From Ligustrum vulgare (lineage: Eukaryota > Streptophyta > Magnoliopsida > Lamiales > Oleaceae): a stretch of 64,000 nucleotides of DNA. Below are positions 36,054 to 47,179 of the stretch, piece after piece (positions within the stretch are counted from its first letter, which is position 1; each line of letters begins with the position of its first letter). Position numbers and translations under genes: made by a program. Where the stretch lies: the NCBI GenBank assembly GCA_963555705.1, contig OY743182.1:55689092-55753091 (forward strand), written 5' to 3'. The notes under the pieces were generated by a model. That model worked only from the letters and a program-made list of their open reading frames with translations, ran no database searches and was not told the DNA's origin.

Positions 36054-36458
36054 GTAAAAGTTATCGTCTTAGAGAGTATCACATGTTGTGCTTTACATGT
36101 GACTTGCCCCTAACTGTTTATGAGGTAAACCAATTATTTGGTCATAATCATTACTTCCTAGTGTAGAGTTACGACCACCATCACATCTCCAATAAAGGTG
36201 TTGTTCGATTAAGTTCCAACTTATAGGAAGGTCAAACCCCCTGGCACAATTGGCCAGTCTTGTCACTAGTTCTGGGTGTATACATCGGATAATCACCACT
36301 TCGGAACAAGTAGTTCGATCATAAGAGATTCGGCCTGTATATCACCTCAGCAATGCAATAGTTCGCAAGTATTTAGGCCCATCCGGTAACTAGTGGGTTT
36401 CATGTGGCTCTCATGAGTGACGTGTCAAGCTTAATTTAGGCATGGTCGTAATAGTTAT

Positions 36459-37340
36459 AAGTGATTCATATAATATAAAATATAAATATGAATTTTATGT
36501 AAATACTTCTTTGTATAAATATGTATTTATCTTTTTTTTTTCATATCGTATTTAGTAATTTAATTTAACAAAAAAATATTTTTTGGTATAATAAATTTAA
36601 AAAAATCTATATTTTTATTCATACTAATCAAATTGAAACGAACAGTGACTCGCATGGGCTAGACCCGATAGGCCAACGAACTAGCCTGGATTGTAGTTCA
36701 AAATTAGTGGATCGATTCGATTCAGCATGTAAATTCGTAGCGAATGGAATTTTTTCAATTTTCATGCGAATCGTTATCGGGTCGATGGGTCGTTGTAAAA
36801 CCGTCCTGTTTGACCGGGTTGCAATCAGGTTTTTTAAATCAGGGGTTTTCAAGTTTTGCGACCCGATTTTTTATTTGGGACAAGAATTTTTCGATCAGAT
36901 CAGATGGTTCGGTCCTGTTCGAGGCCCGATAACACTGGTATTTAATTTATCCCTACTTCAGAATCCCGTTTTCTTTAGTGGAAATTACACCCTCCCATGT
37001 TTATTAAGTTGTAATTTCATAATTCAAATTTTGCCCATATCTTTTCAAAAATCAGGTTTTTTTTTTTTAAAAAACTTTTATTTAGATAATTTTTATTCAT
37101 TAAAACGGAAATATCATCACAAGTTCACTTTGAAATCGCCATCTCTGAAGCAACCCTGTAGAAACGCCACCACGTCTCCCGTTAACCTCTCACGCCACTC
37201 GGCGTCTCCCCACGTCACTCGGCGTTCAACCCCACGTCGCTCACCATTATTTTCGACCTCAGTACCATAAATTTAGACATTTTATACGTTTGATTGTGAA
37301 ACATATTTTACAGTAAAAAATCCATAAAATATTTCGATTG
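36459..37340. other. AT-rich spacer with a G/C patch
   Basis: There is no recognised gene. The stretch 36645-36930 is rich in CCCGAT, GGGTCG and GACCGGG words, resembling the decayed terminal DNA of hAT-type repeats (compare 46605-46745). The open frame at 36707-37270 has no family resemblance. At 37140-37260 a CCACGTC/CACTCGGCGTC stretch repeats a short word three times. Confidence 0.4.
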
Positions 37341-37476
37341 AGGACTGTTGATCCGTCGAAGAAGGAGGACGAGCATGGGAAAAGAAGAGATAACAGGAAG
37401 AGGCCTATAATGCATGAAGAAACTTCATCAAAAAAACCGAAATCTGCTGGGTCAAGATTGATATTGTCGAAGAAGG

Positions 37477-38320
37477 TATTTCTATTTTAGTTAGTCAAAT
37501 GTTGAAAAAGTCACAATGCGCAATAATGAAGTTGAATGTAATTGATTTTCTATGACATGATTTTATTCCATCACGGTCACAACATTTTAGGACGAAATTT
37601 GAATATTTTTTAATGAGGGTGTTTAGGAATTGATTCTATTTGATTTTGAAATGATTATTGTTGTAGTTTTGATTTGTGATCTCCACTTTACCTTCTGTGA
37701 CTCGTCACTTTATAAATTTGTGACCAATCACAGCCACAATATTTAAGCATAGGATGTGTGTTTAGAAACTGATCATGTCTTATTATAGGATTGAGCATTG
37801 TTATAGCTTTGATCTTGTGACCTTTTAAAATTATGGTGTTGTGAGTAATCTTTTGATAAAAATGTGACTAATGTTCATGCTTCTTGCCATTCACAAGTTT
37901 GTGACCAATCTGTCATTTGATTTGAGATAGTTGTGACCTCTGTTGAGTTGTAGTTTTGATTTTATGACCTCTAATTTACCTTCTGTGATTCGTCACTTTA
38001 TAAATTTGTGACCAATCACAGTCACAATATTTTAAGCATAGGATGTGTGTTTAGAAACTGATCATGTCTTATTATAGGATTGAACATTGTTATAGTTTTG
38101 ATCTTGTGACCTTTCGAAATTATGGTGTTGTGAGTAATCATTTCATAAAAATGTGACTAATGTTCATGTTTCTTGCCATTCACAAGTTTGTGACCAATCT
38201 GTCATTTGATTTGAGATAGTTGTGACCTCTTTTTGATTTGAGATAGTTTGTGATCAATCTGTCATTTGATTTGTTTATTTCTGGACTTTAATATACAATT
38301 TATGTTTTAAAATAATGCAG
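37477..38320. repeat. intron 1 with a 288-bp tandem duplication and TGTGACC motifs
   Basis: The donor AAG-GTATTT follows the basic exon and the acceptor is AATGCAG before NWKFVIPP. Two copies of a segment (about 37680-37955 and 37968-38240) are offset by 288 bp, anchored on ACCTTCTGTGA at 37690 and 37978. Each carries four TGTGACC words on the plus strand. The copies differ at only a few positions, so the duplication is fairly recent. Confidence 0.75.
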
Positions 38321-39375
38321 AATTGGAAGTTCGTTATTCCTCCAGACCTTTGGTTTTCAGGGAAGATTACAACAAATTTCACAAAGGGGGTACTAACAAA
38401 TATTGTAACAAAATTCAGTGATGCCCAGCGAGAGATATTCTCGAGGACTTGTTTCTCGCGCTTCATGCACACTCATGAAATTATGGTTCAACTACAATTA
38501 ATACACTATTTTTTGTTGAGGCGGGTCAATTATCCCGATGAAGATGAGATGTGGTTCAACATTTCCGGACGATTTTTTAGGTTTTCATTGTCGGAGTTTT
38601 GTTTAGTCACTGGTCTTGGACAAGTCGGTAATGATGATAGAAAGAAATTTGAATCCATTCCATCAAAATTGAAGGAAACATATTTCAGCAAGTTCAAAGT
38701 TGTGACCAACGAAGACGTTTGAGATATGTTCATTACAGCTCCTGCTATTCCAGATATAGATATCGTTAGACTTGGGATTTTGTACTTCATTACGTCTTTT
38801 TTGTTATCGACATCATACAAAAAGGTCATTGACCATTACCTGTTTGTTCTTGTTTAAGATTTTGATTTGATGAACAATTTACCTTGGGCCAAGCACTTGT
38901 TTAAGAGCACCGTAACTTCTTTGAGGGAAGGTTTGGTGAAAATGAATAGTCATTATAGATTAAAAGGCCTCCTCGTTGCATTTCAAGTGTGGATTTATGA
39001 GACTATTCCTTGTCTTGATGGAGTTGTGGTTAAAAAGATGTGTAGTAAGTACCCCCGCATATTGAATTGGAAAGCGGATGAGCAACCCTTAGCTGCTAAA
39101 TTGGAAGGAACAGAATTATTATCCAATCCTAATGTAAGGATTGATATTCACTTTTGTGACTATTTTGTTTCATAATGTCTTATATAATATATGTAGCTTT
39201 TGTTCATATTTTTATCATTTAATGTGTATTAGCAGATTCAAGTAAACAATTTGGATCCTTCTGCTACGGAAATGATGATGCCTTATATGAGTGGGGTGCC
39301 ATACAACAAACCAATGCAACCAAGGCTTGCGCACGATACAGGAACAAGTTCAGAGGGAGTTCAGAAGAAAAATTC

Positions 39376-39605
39376 TCCTGGTCACAAGGACAAATCTTCT
39401 GGTCACAAGGAAAAATCTTCTGGTCACAAGGACGGGTCTTATGGTCACAAGTTAAGATCACCAGATCACAAGACAGGATCATCTGGTCATAAGTCAGAAT
39501 CACATGGTCACAAGTTAGGATCAGATGGTCACAAGCCAGGACCAGATGGTCACAAGTCAGGATCTGGAGGTCACAAGAAATCTTTTTCTGGTCACAAGGC
39601 AGACA
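39376..39605 (+). repeat. 21-bp tandem repeat coding for GHK heptads
   Basis: About 11 units of 21 bp encode GHKDKSS, GHKEKSS, GHKDGSY, GHKLRSP, DHKTGSS, GHKSESH, GHKLGSD, GHKPGPD, GHKSGSG, GHKKSFS and GHKADIG. The invariant nucleotide word is GGTCACAAG, the same as in the non-coding arrays of this element. The protein segment is polar, His/Lys/Ser-rich and probably disordered. It lies between the DUF1985 and coiled-coil parts. Confidence 0.92.
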
Positions 39606-40379
39606 TTGGACATCCTAATCCACATGACGATGATGATTTTGTTGATCCTCCATTGAGATTTGTTCCTACATCAAGTGCTGAAGATTCTCTAAAGGAAGGG
39701 CTCACAACACACCCACCTAAATGTTCTTGCGTCGATGTAAGTTATTGATAACTATTTTATAATTATAATTTGATTAGAGCATAATACCTATCTAATTTTC
39801 CCATGTGGCAGATATGTGACAAACTGAAAAGTGGTATGAGTTCTCAACTATGTGACTTGCAGGCGAAGAATGAAATCCTGACATCATAAGTTGTGTCTTT
39901 AAGGGCAAAATTGAGTGCACTGAGGTCACAGAACACTCCCTCAGACACAAAAAAACAGATTGATGACATTCTACGCAATCAAAAAGAGATAAAAGGTGAT
40001 ATATTTGAAATCAAATCGAAAATGAGCACGTTCATGGAAGGTGTGAACCAGTTGATATCAAAAGCAATGGAAGACTTGCAGAAAAAGATGGGTGAATCAT
40101 CTAAACAACATATTCCAATACCATCAGAAGTTGAGAATCCAAAAGGAAAAAGCAAGGTGGAAGATTATAGTGGTGGAACAGATTCCTATTTTGAACAATT
40201 TCTGCCACCTTCATTTGATCTCGGTGTTGGGTCAACCCAGTCCCAGTTACAGGAACATCAGCAACCTGATGTATTCTGTGACTCAACGTTGCATAAAAAA
40301 GTTGATGATGTAATTGCTGATGTTTTGGAATCAACAGAACCTGACAATATTGAGGTAGATTTAACAATTTTCATCATAT

Positions 40380-40673
40380 ATGTGACCAAATCATACATCC
40401 CTGACCAACTGTATGCGAACCCTTGCTGTATGTGACTTGTTGCAATGTATGTCACCCCTTGCTGTCTGTGACCTATGTTTAATAATATACATGACCTGTT
40501 TGAATACCTGTCTTAATAATATATGTGACATGTTTTTAACCCCTGACCAACTGAACTCAATGTCTGTGACCCCTTGCTGTATGTGACCTAGCTGAAGAAT
40601 ATATTATGTTCTGTGACCTAGCTGATGAACATATTATGTCCTGTGACCTGTGATATTTATTTCTTTGTTGTAG
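40380..40673. repeat. Ulp1-gene intron with TGTGACC motifs
   Basis: The plus strand repeats TGTGACC or close variants, at least seven times, within phrases such as TGTATGTGACCTAGCTGA and CTGTGACCTAGCTGATGAA. The acceptor TTGTTGTAG precedes VSPLATPTTGEE. Confidence 0.75.
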
Positions 40674-41932
40674 GTATCACCACTTGCTACACCAACTACA
40701 GGGGAGGAGGAAGATAAATCATCTGAACTGCCCGTGAAAAGGGCTCCTAAACCAACAAGGATTCTTAAATCGCCATTCATTGTTGAGGAAGGAAAACAAT
40801 CAAAGTGTGTTGACAGTGCACCAATTTTTGCGAAGTATAACATGCATGTGGAAGATGCCGATCTTGTCACATATCAAAATTGGTTTAATAGGGGTTTCAA
40901 ACCCAAAAACAAGTAGTATTCATTGGTCACAAACTATGTGTACTTATTTTTTTATGTGCTGCAAATAATATATAAGTATTTTTTGTTTTGTTTATAGGAA
41001 AAAGTTCAACGAAAAAGACGACATCATAGATCCTGCTTTTGTATTTGGAACCATCCCTGTAGGTTACAAAACTTGGTGGCATCAGTTGAGTAATCCAGAG
41101 TCATCATTGTGTAGCACGGTATGATTTCACTTAGAATATCATTGCTATCTTATATAATTGTGACTTTCTAATTGTGTACTTTCATGTCAACTGTAATAGC
41201 ACATGGATGTATGTTTTTACTACATACGTCAACTTGTCAGTTTTGGAGACAATGTCAAGATCAAAGCCACAACAACAGACTCTCTATTCCAAGCCAAGAT
41301 AAAAAATATTTATCCCCACTTTCAGAAAGATCCAAACTTGATTATGTCTGATTCAAACCTTATAGATTACGTTACTGGACGTTTGCCATTAAGTAGTCCT
41401 TGGGCCGATGTTGACTATGCCTTTATTCCGATAATACCTAGTAATCGTGCTCATTGGATTCTGGGGAAACTCGATGTAAAAAACTGTGAAATATACATAT
41501 ACAATTCTAGCAGTAGGACTTACAGGGAAAATCTAGTACATGACGGGATCCAACCATTTGCTCAAATTATCACACATTTAACGAAAGTTGTTGGTATTTG
41601 GAAGGGAAGATCTGGTGATTGTCATGAAGAACAAACAAATTTGATTATAAGAATTGTCAAGAACATTCCGCAACAGCAAAATGGGTAAGTTTGTGACTTG
41701 ATTTGTCAAGTACATACATGTTATTGTGACCTGCATAAGTACTAATATATTATCCTTTGATTATTTTTTCAGCCATGACTGTGGAGTTTTCATGATTAAA
41801 TATGCGGAGTACCTACTGCATGATGATCTCGGAATATGCCGATGACTTTTGATGCTTCTAGAGCTAGACTTGACATAGCTTCATTGCTGTTTAAACACCG
41901 ACAAATTATGCAGGTCACAAAGCGTGGATAAC

Positions 41933-42529
41933 AGAAGGGAGATAACATCTTGTTAGAGTGATAGTTGAAGCTATATGCTGTATTTTCCAATGAAGAATAT
42001 TTTTTGTTTTTCCAAAAAACTTGTAATGAACATGACCGTGATTTACTTTTGACCATATAGTTCAGTTCTTTCAGTTCTGGGTTTCTTTTTTTTTAATTTG
42101 AATAATGTGATTGTCGTTTGTCACAATTCATCCTATTTGGTCACAGGTAATATGCTGACAGGTCACAATGTAATTGTCAGAGGTCACAATTCAACCTATG
42201 CTTTATATGTTCCCAGGTCACACATTATATCAGAAACTGATAATAGGTCACAGTCCCACTGGTTATAGTTCATTGTTAACAATCCAGGCTAATACAAAGG
42301 TTATAGATTATATGGTAACAGGTCACATTTCAGACTTTTACCTACTTTATATGGTCACAGATTATAACAAATTATGTATTGACAGCATGTCACTGATCAG
42401 ACATCAATTATTAAAGGTCACAGTTTCACATAGAGTAAGTCACAAATCGTGTAACGGATTTGATAACAGGTCACAAGACATAAATGCAATGAATGGAATA
42501 ACGATGAAAAAAAGAATCTTTAGTAATTT
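41933..42529. repeat. junction between the convergent genes with GGTCACA motifs
   Basis: No coding sequence is seen. From about 42118 the plus strand carries around ten GGTCACA words (for example near 42140, 42163, 42181, 42217). This is the point at which the non-coding motif changes from TGTGACC (left) to GGTCACA (right). It is also the 3' flank of both genes. Confidence 0.7.
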
Positions 42530-45250
42530 TTGTCCATGATCATTTCTTTAGTTGCCTATCTTTTATGGTCTTCAGTTTTGACGATGGAACCAAGCTGCTG
42601 CGCGATCTTCGATTGTGACCATGTTCTCCACAGCGTCCACATTTCACAATTTGTTTTCTTTCCAAACATGATCTTCTCCTCTTTTCGGTTGGCCTTCTGG
42701 AACTCCTTTTTTGTTTGGAGCCAATACAATCTTGTCAAGTATTTCTTCAGACGTTGTCCACTGGTTTTCATTTCCCATCGGGAATATAATTTATTTGTAA
42801 GCATTGATGTAGGCCTCTCGTGTGTAATAGTATGAATAATATTCATATGGATCCATCTTTCGATTTGTAAGCACGACTAGTGTGTGAGGACATGGTAATT
42901 GATCTACTTGAAGCATTCTACAAGTTCAAGTACATTGATTTATATCAACCACAAATGACGTGCTATAATCACTAACTGAGAAAATGGTTTGATTGGCAGC
43001 ACATACCTGCACATAATGATGAGAAGTATTTGGTCACAAAAAAGCTTACTCATACTTCAGGTCACACAGGTCAAAAAATAACATTCCAAGTAATATAATT
43101 TAAATAATTATATATTAGGTCACAGAAATAAGATTTCAGATCACAAAGATAAGATTTCAGGTCACAGAATAAGATTTTAGCTTACAGAATTTAAATGCAA
43201 TCAAATTTATCAATTCTTTAAGTAAGATTTCAGGTCACACAAATAAGATTTCATGTCAAACAAGTCACAGAGATAAGATTTCAAGTCACAGAGATAAGAT
43301 TTTAGGTCACAGAATAAGATATTAGGTCACAGAATTTATATGCAATCAAATTCTTAAAATAAGATTTCAAGTCACACAGGTCACAAAATAACATTTCAAG
43401 TCACAGGATAGGATATTACCCTCATATTCCTCAATTCTATGCTCATTTCTCTCATCTGCTTCTCATATTTGGTCGCGAGCCTTGTGAAGGTGCCATGTGC
43501 ATTATCTCTGTTTTTACAAAACCATGCTTCTATAGTTTTCCTCAATAACTCCAGCAAAGCTACAACAGGGTAGTTTTTGGTTGCCTTTGTGACCGCATTC
43601 ACTGATTCCACTATACTAGACATCATTGTTGAGTATCTGTTTGTTGGCATATGGAATCGTGACCACCTCTCAGGTCCAACTTCTTTCTACGAAGAGAAAA
43701 CGTTAGAATAAGTAATAAGTTACTACAATTGAAATGATATAGCCTTCAAATTTAATTGAGAATTCTACATTACCGGGTACTCTGTAATACCTTCATCCAC
43801 TGCATGTAGCTGTCTCATGTTGTGTTCAAAATCTAATAATGTATAAACTCGGACAACTGAATTGAATACTTGAGTAATATTTTGACCAGATTTACCAAAA
43901 TGTTTCTTCAATTTTTGTAGCAAGAGATATGAACAAATTCCATGACATGTTCCCGGATACACAACTTCAATTGCCTTCCTTATATTGTCATGTCAATCAA
44001 AGACAAAACATAGTCCCTTCCTTTCCTTGTAAGCCTTCTTCAAGTTGTCAAGAAACCATGCCCATGATTTGTCATTCTCGCTATCTCCAATTCCAAATGC
44101 AGTATGAATATGTTATTATTCGCATCTTGTGTACAAGCAGTGAAAAGAGTACCACCATAGTGACCATTTAGGTATGTACCATCTACCACGATCACAGGTC
44201 TACAATGTTCCCATCCAACGATCAATGCACTTAGCGCCATAAAGCAATAAATGAACCTATTGTGACCATCCAACTTTATACCTGTGACCGAGCCAGGATT
44301 TGTATGTTCAAGCATGAAGAGATAATTTGGTAATGTCTTGAAAGATTCTGTTGGATCACCCTAATCATTTTCAAAGTTTGCTCACGAGATCTCCAAGCTT
44401 TTACTTAGTTCAATGAAACTCCATATATATGCAACATGTCGTTACGTATATCATTCGGAGTATATATAGTACGCGATGAGGAATTCTTATACTTGATGCA
44501 TGATGATACAACAGAAGTTGAGACTTGCCTATGAGATCCTAAGACAATGTTCGATGTACATGTGTGACCATCAACCAACTTTCTAATTTTGAATAACTCT
44601 GTTTTCCCCAATCTGGATGATCTGCATATACATCTGCACTCATCATGTGAACACTTGATAAGATACTCCTTTTTGTCCAATCGAACAACCATGTACTCAA
44701 ACATGTTCTATATTGTAAAAAATGACAAGCTCAATTTTAGAATTTCCTTGTTGTGGAAATTTTTTTCTTCTGATACATCTCTCGCATCAGCAATGGATAC
44801 AATTGTGACCATATCATCAGGAATGTGACCTGTTTCTTCAATTGTTGCCTCACATATTTCTGATGTTATCTTCTCCAACGAATATAATTCTCTACATGAA
44901 TTTTCATGCATTGGTACTGGCTCCATATATGGAAAAATATCACCTGCTTGTCCATTGACTGCTAATGTGACATCAATGTATATGGGATATTTGGAAGGGC
45001 CAAAATCTATACTTTTGAGCTTCAAATAAGACATCACATTTTTATCATTAAGTATTCTGACAGGAGGCAAGTTGCTACTCAATACGTAATTCATTGAAAC
45101 TGCGGCTTTCAAAGGATTCAACGTGAATTTGGACATCACAATCTGAACGAGCTTCATATAAACACAATTATTTTCAACCAAAACTAATGACGAGTGTGCT
45201 CCATGCACCAAACAAAAATGAAAATAATCCATACCCTGCAAATATATCAC
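42530..45250 (-). pseudogene. MURA-like MULE transposase
   Basis: On the minus strand the N-terminus (45250-44708) leads into a MuDR domain (LKLSLSFFTI, a stop, NMFEYMVVRL, CSHDECRCICR, HTCTSN). A KAWRSREQTL segment follows. The DDE core has RPVIVVDGTYLNGHYGGTL (first Asp, near 44190), SENDKSWAWFL and a second Asp before HDNI, each after frameshifts, then FEHNMRQL. The SWIM finger is QCT-stop-TCRMLQ with LPCPHTLVVLT (about 42940-42880). The C-terminal zinc knuckle is CGRCGEHGHNRRS (about 42640-42600), its last Cys changed to Arg. A GGTCACA-filled intron (about 43010-43395) separates DDE core and SWIM. Few lesions, so loss of function is fairly recent. Confidence 0.85.
43010..43395. repeat. 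transposase intron with GGTCACA motifs
   Basis: The plus strand repeats phrases such as ATAAGATTTCAGGTCACAGA; about eight exact GGTCACA words are present. Relative to the transposase gene the sense strand carries TGTGACC, the same polarity as in the Ulp1-gene introns. Confidence 0.75.
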
Positions 45251-46310
45251 AAATGTTAATATTTTGGTGATTAAATTTAGCTACAGGTTACAGATTGATA
45301 TGACAAAATTTTGCTACAGGTCACAAACTTAGTGCGGGGGTCACAGATTTTAATACCAGATCACTAAACAAAACAAGGGGTCACAAGGCTTAGTTACAGG
45401 TCACATATTTTAATGTGTCGGTAACATACAGTTCACAAGGCTTAGTTCCAGGCCACAGGATTTTAAGTGCAGGTCACATGATGCAAACAGATGTCACAAT
45501 TATTAAATTAAATAGATCACATCATTTAGGTGCAGGTCAAGTAATTAACTACAGGTCATAGAACAAAACCACGGGTCACAAGGCTTAGTTGCAGGTCACA
45601 AGGCATAGTTGCAGGGCATTGGATTTTAGTTGCAGGTCACAGGGTTTAAGTGTAGGTCAAAGAACAAAGCCACAGGTGACATGGCTTAATTGCAGGTCAC
45701 AAAGCATCGTTGCAAGTCACAGGGTTTAAGCCGCCGCAGGTCACAAGGCTTAACGACAGGTCACAGGAGTTAATGTGTAGGTCATAGAACAAATCCACAG
45801 GTCACAAGGCTTTGTTCCAGGCCACAGGATTTTAAGTGTAGGTCACATGATGGAGACAGAGGTCACAAATATTAAATTAAACAGATCACACCATTCAGAT
45901 GCAGGTCACATAATTAACTGCGTTGGTCACAGAACAAAGCTACGGGTCAGAAGGCTTAGTTGCAGGTCACAAGGCATAGTTGCAGGTCACATGACTTAGT
46001 TCCTGGCCACATGAGTTAATGTGTAGGTCACAGAACAAAGCCACATGTCACAACATTTAGTTCCAGGCCATAAGGGGTTTAAGTGCAGATCACATAATGC
46101 AAACAGAGGTGAAAAACATCGACGTTGAAAAAGATCGACCTTGGGAAAGGACAATTCTGTTGTTTTGATGTAAATTATACAAATTGAATTCAATTTAAAA
46201 CACTTACCCTCTATTATTGAACAATTCGATGATTTTAGGGGCAAATAGGAAGATGCTAGAGCTTAATTTCAATGATGACGATTACAAACCTGTGACCGAT
46301 TTCAGCAATA
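45251..46310. repeat. GGTCACA array upstream of the transposase gene
   Basis: About 19 exact GGTCACA words and many one-base variants (GGCCACA, GATCACA) lie in quasi-periodic units of about 20-24 bp, such as GGTCACAAGGCTTAGTTGCA. A higher-order duplication repeats about 45410-45610 at 45779-45985 with an offset of 369 bp, anchored on TTCCAGGCCACAGGATTTTA at 45446 and 45815. I see no coding sequence. It covers the expected 5' flank of the transposase gene. Confidence 0.85.
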
Positions 46311-47179
46311 GGTACCAGTTCGAATGTCGGTTTGAGTTGAGAGATTCAACTTCGTCGTTGATGGCAGAGGAAAAATTATGGGAATAATCTATATTTCAGT
46401 TACGTATCCTTGATTTTATGAAGTTTATGCTTTATATGGAATGTATATTAATATATATATATATTTTTATAAATAGTTTCTATATTGACCTGACTTTTGA
46501 AACTTGGGACACGAGATTGTCAAAGATGAATTGGTATCTTTAAAATGCCTTATACGTGTATTTTTCCCTTTTCTTTAACACCCACCCCTGAAAAGCAATG
46601 TTGTCAAACTCGACCCGATTCGATCGGGTTGACCCGAAAACCCACGACCCGACCCAAAACTCGGGTCGAGTAACATTAAAAACCCGATCAGCGATTCGGG
46701 TTGACCCTGAATACCCGACCGACCCGATCAACCCGAACCCGAGTTGACCTAGATTTTATATATTTTTTATTTTTCTTGATTTTTTAAATATTTTTTAATT
46801 ATTAATTAATGTCCGGATCGACCGAGTCTCCTCGTCAAATCAGAGACGGGGTGGCACCACCTCAACAATTTAGGGTTACTGGGGAAATCTGTATGATGAT
46901 GATCCATCCACTCTAGTTCCTTCTTAATTACTTCTTTTCCCTTAATATCAAAGTAGAGATCTGGGGTTTGCTGCGTTTCTTTCTGGATTCGGCGATTAAG
47001 CCCAATTTTCAGTTGAATTCTTTTTCCCTTTTTCCATTTGGGGGTTTCTTTTATTATTATTATTTATGTACTGGATGTCAGGCTGGAGCTTGTGGAAATT
47101 ACGTACAGAGCACGTGTATGTACATAAATTGAGATATGTGTAGTTTGGAGTTTTTGCTGTGAGGTGGGTGATAAATACA
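46311..47179. other. spacer and probable 5' flank of the DeSI-like gene
   Basis: At 46600-46745 a G/C-rich patch repeats GACCCGA and CCCGACC words in both orientations, typical of the terminal DNA of hAT-like repeats. From about 46850 onwards the sequence is probably the promoter and 5' leader of the downstream gene. I could not fix a TATA box or transcription start. Confidence 0.4.

Larger units (their letters stand above)
24658..36453 (-). mobile_element. solo LTR of a third retrotransposon family, split by element B
   Basis: Outside element B the pieces 24658-24907 and 36020-36453 join to a unit of about 690 bp. The left edge is TGTTGACCACAAAATC and the right edge GGTCGTAATA (CA decayed to TA). 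Both are flanked by a perfect 5-bp duplication GTTAT (24653-24657 and 36454-36458). On the minus strand it has a TATA box (TATAAATA, plus 36046-36053). Downstream of it is a TTGACTTAAGCGTCAGAGTG line, which I associate with Tat/Retand-type LTRs. No internal domain is present, so it is a solo LTR. Family assignment is tentative; orientation rests on the TATA box. Confidence 0.65.
37341..41932 (+). pseudogene. DUF1985/Ulp1-like cysteine protease gene of the MULE
   Basis: Probable exons: 37341-37476 (basic, GKRRDNRKRP; no clear ATG before 37409), 38321-38860 and 38862-39175 (DUF1985), 39251-39745 (heptad repeat), 39893-40365 (coiled coil, EIKSKMSTFMEGVNQLI), 40674-40915, 41000-41120, 41203-41684 and 41773-41932. 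The protease shows AHWILGKLD (catalytic His), YIYNSSS where the usual Asp of YxDS is Asn, PQQQNG (oxyanion Gln) and HDCGVF (catalytic Cys). Good splice sites flank the last intron (GTAAGT 41685, TTTTTTCAG 41772). Stops near 38720 and 38857 and a frameshift near 41835 break it. Ulp1 proteins cleave SUMO; the role of MULE-borne copies is unsettled. Confidence 0.8.
37341..46400. mobile_element. large Mutator-like element with Ulp1 and MURA genes and GGTCACA arrays
   Basis: Two convergent genes define it: a plus-strand DUF1985/Ulp1 gene (about 37341-41932) and a minus-strand MURA-like transposase (about 45250-42530). Plant MULEs of the Kaonashi/KI type are known to carry Ulp1-like genes. Both introns and flanks are packed with TGTGACC/GGTCACA. 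I could not find TIRs or a 9-bp duplication, so it may be a non-TIR MULE or the ends may be decayed. The limits given are the outer edges of the genes and arrays. Confidence 0.72.

Noticed and set aside
36707..37270. 187-codon open frame on the plus strand
   Set aside because: No recognisable family, Phe-rich composition from T-rich DNA, and it crosses a decayed repeat patch.
45280..46100. CRISPR-like regularly spaced repeats
   Set aside because: The GGTCACA units have variable short spacers, no long direct repeat, and the context is a plant transposon.
36977..46600. Possible TIRs of the MULE around ACACCCTCCC (36985) and ACACCCACCCC (46577)
   Set aside because: The two share only a short word in direct orientation, not inverted, and no 9-bp duplication accompanies them.
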